DNA of 64,000 bases. It comes from Hymenobacter siberiensis. GTDB lineage: Bacteria; Bacteroidota; Bacteroidia; Cytophagales; Hymenobacteraceae. Under the pieces are notes generated by a model. It had not been told where the DNA came from and searched no databases. It was given only the letters and a program-made list of their open reading frames with translations. The stretch is taken from positions 4,402,001 to 4,466,000 of the forward strand of contig NZ_JAHLZZ010000001.1 in assembly GCF_018967845.1 (NCBI RefSeq), given 5' to 3'. Shown one piece after another: positions 51,280 through 59,890 of the stretch (its first letter is position 1; the number at the start of each line of letters is the position of its first letter). The translations under genes and the position numbers were made by a program.

Positions 51280-51675
51280 TTACACCGCCATTTCCGGGTA
51301 TTCATCACCGGCAAATACCGGGGCCATATCCTTTTCCTCGTCCTCGGTAAATAGCCGCGAGCGAATCAGAAACCGCACGCCCAGCGGGATTTCCAGCGAG
51401 AAGCTGGCGCCCCGGCCCTTCACTACATCCACCGTGAGCTGGGTGTGTTTCCAATACTCGAACTGGCTGGCGCTCATAAAAAAGTCGCAGCCGTAGATGC
51501 GGCCCAGCCAGGTATCGTTGCCGCCCACCCGAAACTCGCCCTTGGCAAAGCACATGGGCGAGGAGCCGTCGCAGCACCCGCCGCTCTGGTGGAACATGAG
51601 CGGGCCGTGCTCGTCGCGGAGCAGGTCGATGGTGGCTTCGGCGGCGGCGGTGACGAGGACGCGGGGGGTGGGCAT
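51280..51675 (-). CDS. DUF779 family protein
   Basis: 131 residues. DUF779 signature: LMFHQSGGCCDGSSPMC (Cys-rich), VGGNDTWLGRIYGCDFFMSASQFEYWKHTQ (in parts: GCDFFMSASQFEYWKH), and C-terminal RGASFSLEIPLGVRFLIRSR. Proteins of this family are encoded beside NAD-dependent aldehyde dehydrogenases, and here one lies 620 nt away on the same strand. Role unknown, perhaps a metal- or thiol-dependent accessory. Start at 51675 gives MPTPRVLVTAAAEA. Confidence 0.92.
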   Translation of the reverse strand: MPTPRVLVTAAAEATIDLLRDEHGPLMFHQSGGCCDGSSPMCFAKGEFRVGGNDTWLGRIYGCDFFMSASQFEYWKHTQLTVDVVKGRGASFSLEIPLGVRFLIRSRLFTEDEEKDMAPVFAGDEYPEMAV

Positions 51676-51740
51676 AGTTGTGAGGTAAGCTTTAGCTTGC
51701 CGTATAATCAGGCCAGCCAAAAATGATTGCCGGAACTGCT

Positions 51741-52082
51741 CTAGCGACGGCGAAAAATGTACGTATTGCCGGTCCGCTCCTCACGCACCGCGACTGACTT
51801 ATCAGGAGCTATGGTGCAGGAGCCGGGGCGGCTCAGCCACTCGTAAGCGAGCTGGCGGGTACCATCCCACCATTGGTGGCGGTTGTCGGCGCGGGCAATG
51901 CTGCGCTGGGCAGCATTGGGCATGCGGTCAATACCGGGTTGGATATCCGATGGCTCAACGTTGGGCCGGGATTCTGTTTTTTACAGCTTCCAGTCCGGAT
52001 TTTTGGCTCCCGGAACCGGTAGTATCTGTGCCTGAGATGAGAAACCGCACAGCAGGACAGAACTTAGCAAAAGGCTTTTCAT
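51741..52082 (-). pseudogene. Small secreted protein gene with in-frame stop
   Basis: From ATG 52082: signal peptide MKSLLLSSVLLCGFSSQAQ, then ILPVPGAKNPDWKL, TAA (minus strand, 51983-51981), then in the same frame KTESRPNVEPSDIQ through RMPNAAQRSIARAD and DGTRQLAYEWL to a stop at 51741. No recognised family. The stop may derive from CAA or CAG by one C>T step (plus others). It separates the DUF779 and aldehyde dehydrogenase genes. Confidence 0.65.
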
Positions 52083-52162
52083 GGTCGTGGTGCTTATTGC
52101 TGCTAATGAAGACGCAGTTCCAAGGCAAAAGATGCGTAGCGACACGGGTGGCTGCTTAAAAT

Positions 52163-52248
52163 AGAACGTCATGCCGGGCTTCTTTCCGCAGCTTTACCGG
52201 CCCCGGGGGCGCGGTAGAGATGCTTCGGCAAGCTCAGCATGACGTTCT
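52163..52248. repeat. Family A inverted repeat
   Basis: AGAACGTCATGC (52163-52174) with GCATGACGTTCT (52237-52248); the inner loop carries GATGCTTCGGCAAGCTCA, the usual partner core, and a CGGCCCCGGGGGCG GC-rich centre. Confidence 0.8.
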
Positions 52249-52298
52249 GTTTTTCATTTTACGGCCCTGCGGTGCCAGCTAACGCTTACCGCACTGCG

Positions 52299-53828
52299 CT
52301 AGAAAAAGCCCAGCGCCTTCTCGCTGTAGCTGATGAGCATGTTCTTGTTCTGGCGGTAGTGGGCCAGCATCATCTTGTGGTTTTCGCGGCCGAAACCGGA
52401 GGCTTTGTAGCCGCCGAAGGGCGCACCGGCGGGGTAGTCGTGGTAGCAGTTCACCCACACGCGGCCGGCCTGGATGGCGCGGGGCACCTCGTACAGCTCA
52501 TGCGCATCACGAGTCCACACGCCGGCCCCGAGGCCGTAGAGCGTATCGTTGGCAATTTCGATGGCTTCTTCCACCGTTTTGAAGGTGGTGACGGACACCA
52601 CCGGGCCGAAGATTTCCTCCTGGAAAATACGCATCTTGTTGTGGCCCCGAAACATGGTGGGCTGAATGTAGTAGCCCTCGCCCAGCGCGCCGTCGGCCTG
52701 CGAGTAGGCCTCGCCGCCCACCAGCACTTCGGCACCTTCGGCCTTGCCGATTTCGAGGTAGCTCAGGATTTTCTCGAACTGGTCGTTCGAGGCCTGCGCG
52801 CCCATCATCGTGGTCATGTCCATCGGGTTGCCCAGCTTGATGGCCTTCACGCGCTCGATTACGCGGGCAATAAAGTCGTCGTAGATGTCCTCCTGCACAA
52901 GTATCCGCGATGGGCAGGTGCAGATTTCGCCCTGATTCAGGGCAAACATCACAGCCCCTTCGATGGCTTTATCGAGGAAGTCGTCGTCGTGGTCCATCAC
53001 GCTCTTGAAGAATACGTTGGGCGACTTGCCGCCCAGCTCCATCGTCACCGGAATGAGGTTTTCGGCGGCATACTGCATGATGAGGCGGCCGGTGGTCGTC
53101 TCGCCCGTGAAGCTGGCCTTGTTGATGCGCGGCGACGAGGCCAGCGGCTTGCCGGCTTCCAAGCCGAAGCCGTTCACCACGTTAATCACGCCCGGAGGCA
53201 CCAGGTCCTGAATCAGTTCCATGAGCACCATGATGCTGGCGGGGGTTTGCTCGGCGGGCTTCATCACCACGGTGCAGCCGGCGGCAATGGCGGGGGCCAG
53301 CTTCCAGGTAGCCATCAGCAGCGGGAAGTTCCAGGGAATAATCTGACCAATAACGCCCAGCGGCTCTTGAATATTGAGCGACAGCGTGGTGCTGTTCAGC
53401 TCGGTGGCGCTGCCTTCCTCGGCCCGAATCACACTGGCGAAGTACCGGAAGTGGTCGATGACCAGCGGCATGTCGGCATAGGTGGTTTCGCGAATGGCCT
53501 TGCCATTCTCGACGCATTCCACGGCGGCGAGCATGGCCAGGTTCTCCTCGATGCGGTTGGCAATTTTGTTGAGGATGTTGCTGCGCTCGGTGGCCGAGGT
53601 TTTGCCCCAGGTTTTGAAGGCTTCGTGCGCGGCATCGAGGGCTAAGTCAATGTCTTCCTTGGTACTGCGGGCCACTTTGGTGAAGACTTTGCCGTCGATG
53701 GGCGAGGAATTTTCGAAGTACTGGCCTTTCACCGGAGCCACCCATTTGCCACCGATGAAGTTGTCGTAGTGCGATTTGAACTTGGGGCGTTCCACCAAGG
53801 TGGTGGTTTCTTCTAAGGTTTCAGCCAT
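52299..53828 (-). CDS. NAD-dependent aldehyde dehydrogenase (AldB/ExaC-like)
   Basis: 509 residues. Oxidises aldehydes to acids. Cofactor and active site: PWNFPLLMATWKLAPAIAAG, general base Glu in MELGGKSPNVFF, nucleophile Cys in NQGEICTCPSR, EEIFGPVVSV. The AldB/ExaC-like type commonly travels with DUF779 and AraC regulators, exactly as here. Divergent from the AraC gene; shared upstream region contains candidate operator repeats at 53908-53934. Confidence 0.95.
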   Translation of the reverse strand: MAETLEETTTLVERPKFKSHYDNFIGGKWVAPVKGQYFENSSPIDGKVFTKVARSTKEDIDLALDAAHEAFKTWGKTSATERSNILNKIANRIEENLAMLAAVECVENGKAIRETTYADMPLVIDHFRYFASVIRAEEGSATELNSTTLSLNIQEPLGVIGQIIPWNFPLLMATWKLAPAIAAGCTVVMKPAEQTPASIMVLMELIQDLVPPGVINVVNGFGLEAGKPLASSPRINKASFTGETTTGRLIMQYAAENLIPVTMELGGKSPNVFFKSVMDHDDDFLDKAIEGAVMFALNQGEICTCPSRILVQEDIYDDFIARVIERVKAIKLGNPMDMTTMMGAQASNDQFEKILSYLEIGKAEGAEVLVGGEAYSQADGALGEGYYIQPTMFRGHNKMRIFQEEIFGPVVSVTTFKTVEEAIEIANDTLYGLGAGVWTRDAHELYEVPRAIQAGRVWVNCYHDYPAGAPFGGYKASGFGRENHKMMLAHYRQNKNMLISYSEKALGFF

Positions 53829-53907
53829 GACGTTGTTGGATGGGAATGAGTTGAACGGGAGATGTTGTAAAGGTCTGCTTTTAACCAGCGGCCGGGTTGT
53901 GGTATTA

Positions 53908-53934
53908 TCGCAAAGAGTGCCGAAATTGTCGCAA
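53908..53934. promoter_or_regulatory. Candidate AraC-type operator direct repeats
   Basis: TCGCAA at 53908-53913 and again at 53929-53934, 21 bp apart (two helical turns), each followed by a GAG/CTC-GCC-like stretch. They lie in the 164-bp divergent promoter region between aldehyde dehydrogenase and the AraC gene. AraC proteins typically bind such direct repeats; this is inference. Confidence 0.4.
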
Positions 53935-53992
53935 CTTGCTCTGCCATCTCCGTATTAGGAGTGTGTACTCCCTCACCACAGCCATTTCCGCT

Positions 53993-54922
53993 ATGCCAGC
54001 CCGCGTTCATTTGCCTGCCGCCGTTGCCCCGCTCGCGCTGGAGCAGCTGCATTACTTAGTCGAAAACCGGACAGTATATAGCCTGGAAGGGTTCGAGCTC
54101 AATGTGTTCGAAACGCACCGTGCCGCCTACCGCGTGCCCCTGCGCCTCGATGGCCTAGCCCTGACCACCATGCTGCGCGGCCGGAAAGTAATGCACCTGC
54201 CCGGCCGCGCCGCCTTCGACTACCTGCCCGGCGAGTCGGTGGTAGTGGACAAAGACGAGCTGATGGAAATCGACTTCCCCGATGCCTGCCTGTGCAAGCC
54301 CACCCAATGCCTGGCCGTGGCCATCGCGCCCGATACCATCCGCCACACCGTCGATTTGCTGAACGAGCGATATCCCAAGGCCGAATCTCACCAGCCCTGG
54401 GCCATAGAAGGCCCCGAGTACGCCCACCTCACCAACACCCCCGAACTGACCGACACGCTGGGCCGCCTGGTAGCCGTGTCGCGCACTTCTGATGTAAATA
54501 AAGACGTGCTAGCCGGCTTCACGCTCCAGGAATTGCTGGTGCGCCTGATGCAGACGCAGGCCCGCCAGCTCATTTTCCACGACTATGCCCGGCACCTTAA
54601 TACGCACCGCTTTGCCGCCGTGGTGGGCTACATTAAAGACCATCTTTCGGAGAGCCTGACCATCGATAAGCTCAGCGCACTGGCCTGCATGAGCAAGGCC
54701 ACCTTCTTCCGGGTCTTCAAGCGCGAGTTCGGCATTACGCCGGTTGAGTACATTATTCGGGAGCGGCTGGGCGAAGCCAAGCGGCTGCTGCGCCACCCAC
54801 TGGCCAGCGTGGCGGAGGTGTGCCTGCGGGCGGGTTTCAATAATCTGTCGTACTTCCAGTCGCTGTTTAAGAAGTACGAGGGCATGACGCCGGGGGCGTA
54901 TAAGAAGCAGCTGGTAGCATAG
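53993..54922 (+). CDS. AraC-family transcriptional regulator
   Basis: 309 residues: AraC_N cupin-like ligand domain (about 15-180; VFETHRAAYRVPLRL) and C-terminal double HTH (about 215-305; LTIDKLSALACMSKATFFRVFKREFG in parts: ACMSKATFFRVFKREFG; VAEVCLRAGFNNLSYFQSLFKK). Likely activates the divergent aldehyde dehydrogenase and its DUF779 gene when aldehyde is present. Start 53993 (MPARVHLPAAVAPL); an upstream frame begins in the operator region and is rejected. Confidence 0.92.
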   Translation: MPARVHLPAAVAPLALEQLHYLVENRTVYSLEGFELNVFETHRAAYRVPLRLDGLALTTMLRGRKVMHLPGRAAFDYLPGESVVVDKDELMEIDFPDACLCKPTQCLAVAIAPDTIRHTVDLLNERYPKAESHQPWAIEGPEYAHLTNTPELTDTLGRLVAVSRTSDVNKDVLAGFTLQELLVRLMQTQARQLIFHDYARHLNTHRFAAVVGYIKDHLSESLTIDKLSALACMSKATFFRVFKREFGITPVEYIIRERLGEAKRLLRHPLASVAEVCLRAGFNNLSYFQSLFKKYEGMTPGAYKKQLVA

Positions 54923-54928
54923 CTGAAC

Positions 54929-55007
54929 GTACCGTGGACTCTGCGAGTCCGCGCGGTTGAACGGCCTATCGCCTCCCACACGCGCGGACTCGCAGAGTCC
55001 ACGGTAC
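54929..55007. repeat. 27-bp perfect palindrome (family C variant) between convergent genes
   Basis: Arms 54929-54955 and 54981-55007 (GTACCGTGGACTCTGCGAGT and on). Each arm has an inner GGACTCTGCGAGTCC hairpin, the same design as the 39751-39813 palindrome. Between araC-like and bestrophin genes. Confidence 0.88.
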
Positions 55008-55009
55008 AG

Positions 55010-55936
55010 TTAAAACACCACGCTATATGGCAGGTCGGCTAGCTCGCGCACTTCTTTATCCAACTCTACCCGCATGATTTCGTGCACGTTGGCCCGGATG
55101 CGGTTGGAAATCTGGGTGAGCGGCAAGTCGTTGCTGTCCTTGCCAAAGGGGTCTTCAATCTCGTCGCCAATCATCTCTACACCTAGCAGCGCGTAAGCTC
55201 CGAACATGGTGATAGGCACCGTGAGCCACTGGTAGGTATCCAGCAGGTTGAAGGGCATTATCAGGATGAATACCGTAATGAAGCCCTTGATAAAGAAGCT
55301 GTAGGAGAACGGAATGGGCGTGCCCTTGATGCGCTCGCAGACGCCGGCCACGTCGAGCAGGGTTTCGTGGTGGCGCTGGAAGGTGATAAGGTGCTCGGGC
55401 AGGATGACGCCCTGGCGCAGCAGGTGCTCGAAAAACTCCTGAATAAGGGCGGCAATGCGACTGGGGACGTGGTCGATGGCACGCAGCTGGTCGACGTGGC
55501 CCGGGGTTGCATCTTCCAGCTTCTCGAAGCGCACGCCTCTGCGCAGGTGACCATCGAGGGCAATGGGGAAATTGGAGAGCAGGCGGGCAAAGTAGGTACG
55601 GGTAGCCATGTCATCGGCCGGCAGGCGGGCATTGACGAGCACGGCCAAGTTGCGGCAGTTGTTCACGAGCTCGCCCCACACGCGGCGGCCCTCATAAAAT
55701 CGGTCGTACGCCGTGTTGGTCCGGAAGACCATCAGCAAGCTGAGCATGATGCCCAGGAAGGTAAAAAACTCTTTGTCGATAACCGTATTCAGGCGCTCAA
55801 ATTCGGCGGCACCAGCCGTTATTACGGTGGCATAGATACCCACGAAGAACACCCGTTTCAGCAGTTGGCGAATTACATCAGAAGCGCTCAGATGCCGCAG
55901 CGCATCCAACCAGTCGGTCGATTTATATATAATCAT
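55010..55936 (-). CDS. Bestrophin-like (UPF0187/YneE) channel protein
   Basis: 308 residues, multi-pass membrane protein. Hallmarks: FFTFLGIMLSLLMVFRTNTAYDRFYEGRRVWGELVNNCRN (parts: LLMVFRTNTAYDRFYEGR), PFSYSFFIKGFITVFILIMPFN, and the acidic C-terminal GDEIEDPFGKDSNDLPLTQ. Bacterial bestrophins are pentameric ion channels of the inner membrane. Start: ATG 55936 (MIIYKSTDWL) preferred over 55960. Confidence 0.9.
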   Translation of the reverse strand: MIIYKSTDWLDALRHLSASDVIRQLLKRVFFVGIYATVITAGAAEFERLNTVIDKEFFTFLGIMLSLLMVFRTNTAYDRFYEGRRVWGELVNNCRNLAVLVNARLPADDMATRTYFARLLSNFPIALDGHLRRGVRFEKLEDATPGHVDQLRAIDHVPSRIAALIQEFFEHLLRQGVILPEHLITFQRHHETLLDVAGVCERIKGTPIPFSYSFFIKGFITVFILIMPFNLLDTYQWLTVPITMFGAYALLGVEMIGDEIEDPFGKDSNDLPLTQISNRIRANVHEIMRVELDKEVRELADLPYSVVF

Positions 55937-55977
55937 AAGGCTGTTAGAGACCGGCCACATGGCCGGACGAGTTAAAA

Positions 55978-56493
55978 TTACGAATCAGCATAGCGGATGT
56001 CCGCCACCTCCACTAATTCCTCCTTGGGTCCCAGCTTAAAGGACACGGTCTGGCCCAGCCTTGCGCCCTGCAAGGCCCGGGCAATAGGAGCCACAAACGC
56101 CACTTTGCCGCTGGCAATCTCGGCTTCGTCCACCCCCACGATGGCCAGCGTGCGCTCCGCTCCGGTTCCGCTGGTGCGCAGCGTGACCGTGGCTCCGAAG
56201 CGCACCTCTTTGGGCGGCTGGCCGGCGGGTTCCACCACCCGAGCGCTGCCGATGCGCTCCAGCAGCAGGGCCAGCCGGCCGTTGTAGAGGGAGAGGCGAT
56301 GGGTGCGGTCGGTATCGTTGTCGTGGTTGGCTTCGGCCTGGGTGCGCTCGGCTTCCAGGATAGCCAGCTCACTGCGGAGCAGCGCCAAGCCGGCGGGCGT
56401 AACGTAGTTGGGCGTGCCCGGCGGCAGGGCCGCCCGGGGCGGAATAATGGGCGGCGTCTGCGCGTCGTCTTCCTTGGTAAATCCTCGGCTCAT
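55978..56493 (-). CDS. GreA/GreB-family transcription elongation factor-like
   Basis: 171 residues. N-terminal coiled coil (about 35-95; ALLRSELAILEAERTQAEANHDND) and C-terminal FKBP-like Gre domain (about 100-170; VRFGATVTLRTS, APIARALQGARLGQTVSFKLG). It starts like GreB (MSRGFTKEDD). GreB-like factors rescue backtracked RNA polymerase. Distinct from typical GreA in its Pro-rich segment (about 12-30). Cytosolic. Start 56493 chosen from the GreB-like N-terminus. Confidence 0.85.
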   Translation of the reverse strand: MSRGFTKEDDAQTPPIIPPRAALPPGTPNYVTPAGLALLRSELAILEAERTQAEANHDNDTDRTHRLSLYNGRLALLLERIGSARVVEPAGQPPKEVRFGATVTLRTSGTGAERTLAIVGVDEAEIASGKVAFVAPIARALQGARLGQTVSFKLGPKEELVEVADIRYADS

Positions 56494-56614
56494 GCTGGGC
56501 AAACGCAGGAGCGGCGGGCAGGTTGCGCGGGTGCGGTGCAACTATCGGGGCCGGTTGGCAGTTACCCAACGCTATTTCGCCGCCATCCTATCCCGATTCG
56601 TTCGCGCTATTTAA

Positions 56615-57868
56615 ATGTCAGAATTGCTTATCGAACCCGCCCCTGCGGCAGTTTCGCCTCCCCTACCCCTCCGCCGGCTCGACGGGGCCCTCGTCTGGCT
56701 CATGGCCATCACCTGCGGGCTGGTGGTGGCCAATATTTACTACAACCAACCGCTACTGGCCGCCATCGGCCGCACCTTTCACCTCTCCGACAGCAGCGCC
56801 AGCCTGGTGGCCACGGCCACGCAGGTGGGCTACACGCTGGGCATGCTGTTTGTGGTGCCGCTGGGCGACATGCTGGAGCGCAAGCGTCTGATAATGATTA
56901 TGCTGCTGGGCGCGGCAGCCTGCCTGGGACTGGCAGCGTTTGCGCCCAGCTTTGCGCTGCTGGCGGGGGCCAGCATCCTGTTGGGCATCTGCTCGGCGGT
57001 GCCGCAGCTGCTGCTGCCCATGGCCGCCCACCTGGCCCCCGAGGCCGACCGGGGCCGCATCGTGGGCCGCATCATGAGCGGGCTGCTGATTGGCATTCTG
57101 GCCTCGCGCACGCTCAGTGGCTACGTGGGCGCGCACCTGGGCTGGCGGGCCATGTTTGAGATAGCGGCCGGGCTGATGCTGGCCCTGCTGGGCCTGCTGG
57201 CCTGGCGGCTGCCCCGCGACCAGCCAAATTTCGCGGGCTCCTACGGCTCGCTGATGAAGTCGCTGCTGACCCTGACGAGTACCCTGCCGGCCCTGCGCCG
57301 CTCGGCGCTGGTGGGCGGGCTGCTGTTTGCGGCCTTCAGCGTATTCTGGACCACACTCACGTTTTTTCTGGAAGGCCCGGCCTACCAGTACGGCAGCGAT
57401 GTAGTCGGCTTTTTTGGGCTGATTGGGGCAATGGGGGCCTTAGCCGCGCCGCTGGCCGGCAAAGTAGCCGACACGCGCGGGCCGGACTTCACCATCGGCG
57501 TGGGTATTCTGCTGGCACTGGCCGCCTACGTGCTGATGGGCCTCACCGGCTTTCACCTGGCCGGGCTGGTGCTCGGCGTCATTCTGCTGGATGTGGGCGT
57601 GCAATCGGTCCACATCTCCAACCAGACCAAGGTGTTCTCCCTGGTGCCCGAGGCGCGCAGCCGCCTCAACACGGTGTACATGACCGGCTACTTCACGGGC
57701 GGCTCGCTCGGCTCGGTGGCCGGCGGGCTGGCCTGGATGCACGGCGGCTGGGCCGGCGTGTGTGTGCTGGGTGGGGCATTTACCTGCGCAGCCTATTTGG
57801 CCAGCCGCTACTACGGGCGCGACTCAGCCGCTACTTCGGTAACTGACGCTCAGCAAACTATAGCTTAA
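56615..57868 (+). CDS. MFS transporter
   Basis: 417 residues, about 12 TM helices. Conserved loop 2-3 motif GDMLERKRLI, start VANIYYNQPLLAAIGRTF typical of the YnfM/arabinose-efflux-like subgroup. Helix-rich throughout with a central cytosolic loop near 200. Substrate unknown, possibly efflux. Its stop overlaps the end of rfbD by 4 nt (convergent). Confidence 0.9.
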   Translation: MSELLIEPAPAAVSPPLPLRRLDGALVWLMAITCGLVVANIYYNQPLLAAIGRTFHLSDSSASLVATATQVGYTLGMLFVVPLGDMLERKRLIMIMLLGAAACLGLAAFAPSFALLAGASILLGICSAVPQLLLPMAAHLAPEADRGRIVGRIMSGLLIGILASRTLSGYVGAHLGWRAMFEIAAGLMLALLGLLAWRLPRDQPNFAGSYGSLMKSLLTLTSTLPALRRSALVGGLLFAAFSVFWTTLTFFLEGPAYQYGSDVVGFFGLIGAMGALAAPLAGKVADTRGPDFTIGVGILLALAAYVLMGLTGFHLAGLVLGVILLDVGVQSVHISNQTKVFSLVPEARSRLNTVYMTGYFTGGSLGSVAGGLAWMHGGWAGVCVLGGAFTCAAYLASRYYGRDSAATSVTDAQQTIA

Positions 57869-58731
57869 AATCCCGCTGCCGCAAGCCGCTCCACGCAGGT
57901 TTTCAGGCTCTCGCGCCAGTGCGGGATGGCTACGCCCAGTTGGGTCTTAATCTTAGTCTTGTCCATCACCGAAAACGGCGGACGGGTGGCCTTGGTAGGG
58001 TATTCGGCGGTGCGGATGGGCGTAGTTTTCACCTCAATTGCACTGAGCTCAAAAATGGCCGTGGCGAAATCGTACCACGAAGTCAGGCCCTCGTTGCTGT
58101 AGTGGTAGAGTCCGTAGGCCTTGCTGCGGCTCTCGATGAGGCCGAGGATGACACCGGCCAGGTCGATGGCGTAGGTGGGCGTGCCCACCTGGTCCCAAAT
58201 CACGCGTAGCTCGTCGCGCTCGCGGCCCAGCTTCTGCATGGTTTTCACGAAATTGCCGGCAAATTCCGAGTACAGCCAGCTGGTGCGCAGCGTGAAGTAT
58301 TGCTCGGTGAGGGTCGGAATCACCTGCTCGCCCTCGAGCTTGGTGAGGCCGTAGATGCCCAGCGGCGCGGTTTCATCGGTTTCGAGCAGGGGCTCGTTGC
58401 CCGCGCCGGCAAACACGAAATCAGTGGAAATCTGAATGAGCACGGTGCCGTGCTCCGCGCAGAGACGAGCCAGGTTTTCCACGCCGTCGCGGTTGATGCG
58501 GCGGGCCAGGTCTACCTCATCCTCGGCCTTGTCCACGGCCGTGTAGGCGGCGCAGTTGATGACGTAGGCCGGGCGTTGCTCGGCAAATAGCGTGGCCAGG
58601 CCCTCGGGGTTGAGGATGTTGGCCTGCGCCTCGGCCAAAAACAGCAGGCCCGTTGTGCCACGCTCGCGGGCTACGTGCGCCAGGCACTGCCCCAATTGCC
58701 CGGAGGCTCCAAAAACCAGTGTCGTACTCAT
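57865..58731 (-). CDS. rfbD: dTDP-4-dehydrorhamnose reductase
   Basis: 288 residues, extended SDR (RmlD). Reduces dTDP-4-keto-L-rhamnose with NAD(P)H to make dTDP-rhamnose for surface glycans. NAD motif TLVFGASGQLGQCLA, VINCAAYTAVDKAE, STDFVFAG, YGLTKLEGEQ with the YxxxK equivalent, and RTSWLYSEFAGNFVKTM. Usually with rfbA-C, which are not here. Start 58731. Confidence 0.93.
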   Translation of the reverse strand: MSTTLVFGASGQLGQCLAHVARERGTTGLLFLAEAQANILNPEGLATLFAEQRPAYVINCAAYTAVDKAEDEVDLARRINRDGVENLARLCAEHGTVLIQISTDFVFAGAGNEPLLETDETAPLGIYGLTKLEGEQVIPTLTEQYFTLRTSWLYSEFAGNFVKTMQKLGRERDELRVIWDQVGTPTYAIDLAGVILGLIESRSKAYGLYHYSNEGLTSWYDFATAIFELSAIEVKTTPIRTAEYPTKATRPPFSVMDKTKIKTQLGVAIPHWRESLKTCVERLAAAGF

Positions 58732-58771
58732 GGCTAATACTCGGATTAGCCCGCAAGTTAGGCCCAGCCAC

Positions 58772-58848
58772 CTTGTAGCACATGCTTTCGCTTATGCGGC
58801 GCTGAACGATATTCGGCACAATGCATAAGCTAACGCATGTGCTACAAG
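58772..58848. repeat. Family B inverted repeat, second copy
   Basis: CTTGTAGCACATGCTTTCGC... 58772-58797 with 58823-58848, 23 of 26 bp paired. Same CTTGTAGCACATGC core as at 24409-24482. Confidence 0.8.
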
Positions 58849-58851
58849 ACC

Positions 58852-59784
58852 TTACCCCGCTGGCGGCAGTAGCTTCTGACCCGCCGACACCTCCTTGCCC
58901 ACAATCACCTGCTTGTTTTTAATGGGCTCGAAGCGCTGCTCACGGGGCTGCTTTTCACTGAGGTATTTCCAGTAGCGCAGCGGCATGTGGCGGCGGTGCA
59001 GCTTCAGGTTTTTACGTTCGGGGATATTAACGTGGTCGAAATACGTCTGCCAAAGGTGCTTGAATAACGGCTCTCGCTCATCAAGCACAGTAGCGGAGAT
59101 GTCGGTTGATTTCTGCCCCGTGGGATTTTCAAACTGCACAATGTCGGTGCGCGTGAGGTCATAGTACAGCCCGTAGTGGCGGCGGCGGTCATAAATCAGC
59201 CAGCGCTGGTCGGCGTAGCGCTTGGTGAAGTGCGCGGCGATGAGCGGCAGCACGTCCATATCGGGCTCAATGGTGGCGTGGAACAGCTCGTCGCTGGTTT
59301 TCTCGAAGCGCACGAAGGCCTCCATGCGATGCTTCTCGCGAAACATCATCTGGGCCAGGCGCTGCACGCGGCGCACGTCGGCGTTGGCGTAGTTCTCGGC
59401 CACATCAACCGGCGAGCTCAGGGCCAAATCCACATACCTGAAAATCAGCAGCTCCCGCTCCGCATCTTCGCTCAAAAACACGTGGTAGAGGCGGGCGCGG
59501 GCCTCGGCACTCATCGTTTTCAGCAATCCTTCCCACACGCGGGCGGCGCGGGTTTCGTCGGTTTCGCGGTGGGCAGGCTGCGCAAACAGGCCACTCTGGG
59601 CCGTGGCTTCGGGCTGAATGCTGTTGGGCGGCGACTTGCTTTCGTAGATGCTGAACAGCACCGTGAGCAGGCCCTCGAAGGTGCCGTCGTAGGTGTAGTC
59701 CAGCGGCGGGGTGGTGAGCGTGGGGGCCGAGCGGCGGCGGGCGGCGGCTCCCACCAACGACGCCGGGCGACGAATCGGTTTCAT
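58852..59784 (-). CDS. DUF4130/TIGR03915-type putative DNA metabolism protein
   Basis: 310 residues. Helical protein matching, as I know it, the TIGR03915 family that accompanies a radical SAM/HhH protein. Features: DYTYDGTFEGLLTVLFSIYES, RLYHVFLSEDAERELLIFRYV, KHRMEAFVRFEKTSDELFHATIEPD (parts: MEAFVRFEKTSDELFHA), HFTKRYADQRWLIYDRRRHYG and a C-terminal HRRHMPLRYWKYLSEKQ. No signal peptide or TM. Its partner (62110-63378) lies 2.3 kb away on the same strand, with a T9SS gene between them. Function unknown; proposed role in DNA repair or modification. Confidence 0.85.
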   Translation of the reverse strand: MKPIRRPASLVGAAARRRSAPTLTTPPLDYTYDGTFEGLLTVLFSIYESKSPPNSIQPEATAQSGLFAQPAHRETDETRAARVWEGLLKTMSAEARARLYHVFLSEDAERELLIFRYVDLALSSPVDVAENYANADVRRVQRLAQMMFREKHRMEAFVRFEKTSDELFHATIEPDMDVLPLIAAHFTKRYADQRWLIYDRRRHYGLYYDLTRTDIVQFENPTGQKSTDISATVLDEREPLFKHLWQTYFDHVNIPERKNLKLHRRHMPLRYWKYLSEKQPREQRFEPIKNKQVIVGKEVSAGQKLLPPAG

Positions 59785-59890
59785 ACAAGCAAATCAACGT
59801 GGCGAATAAGTACCGGTTACGCACGCCAGCCCCGCTGGTTCGGGGTGCTGACCGGGACGGCTAGCGCCATGGTCAGCACCCCGACCAACC

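Noticed and set aside
1524..52082. Stop-codon reassignment or readthrough as an explanation for in-frame stops
   Set aside because: All three stop codons (TAA, TAG, TGA) are involved and intact genes end normally with each of them, so recoding is not a consistent explanation.
52239..53645. 468-codon plus-strand frame opposite aldehyde dehydrogenase, and similar long frame at 62230-63345 opposite the radical SAM gene
   Set aside because: Both are antisense shadows of strongly conserved enzymes.
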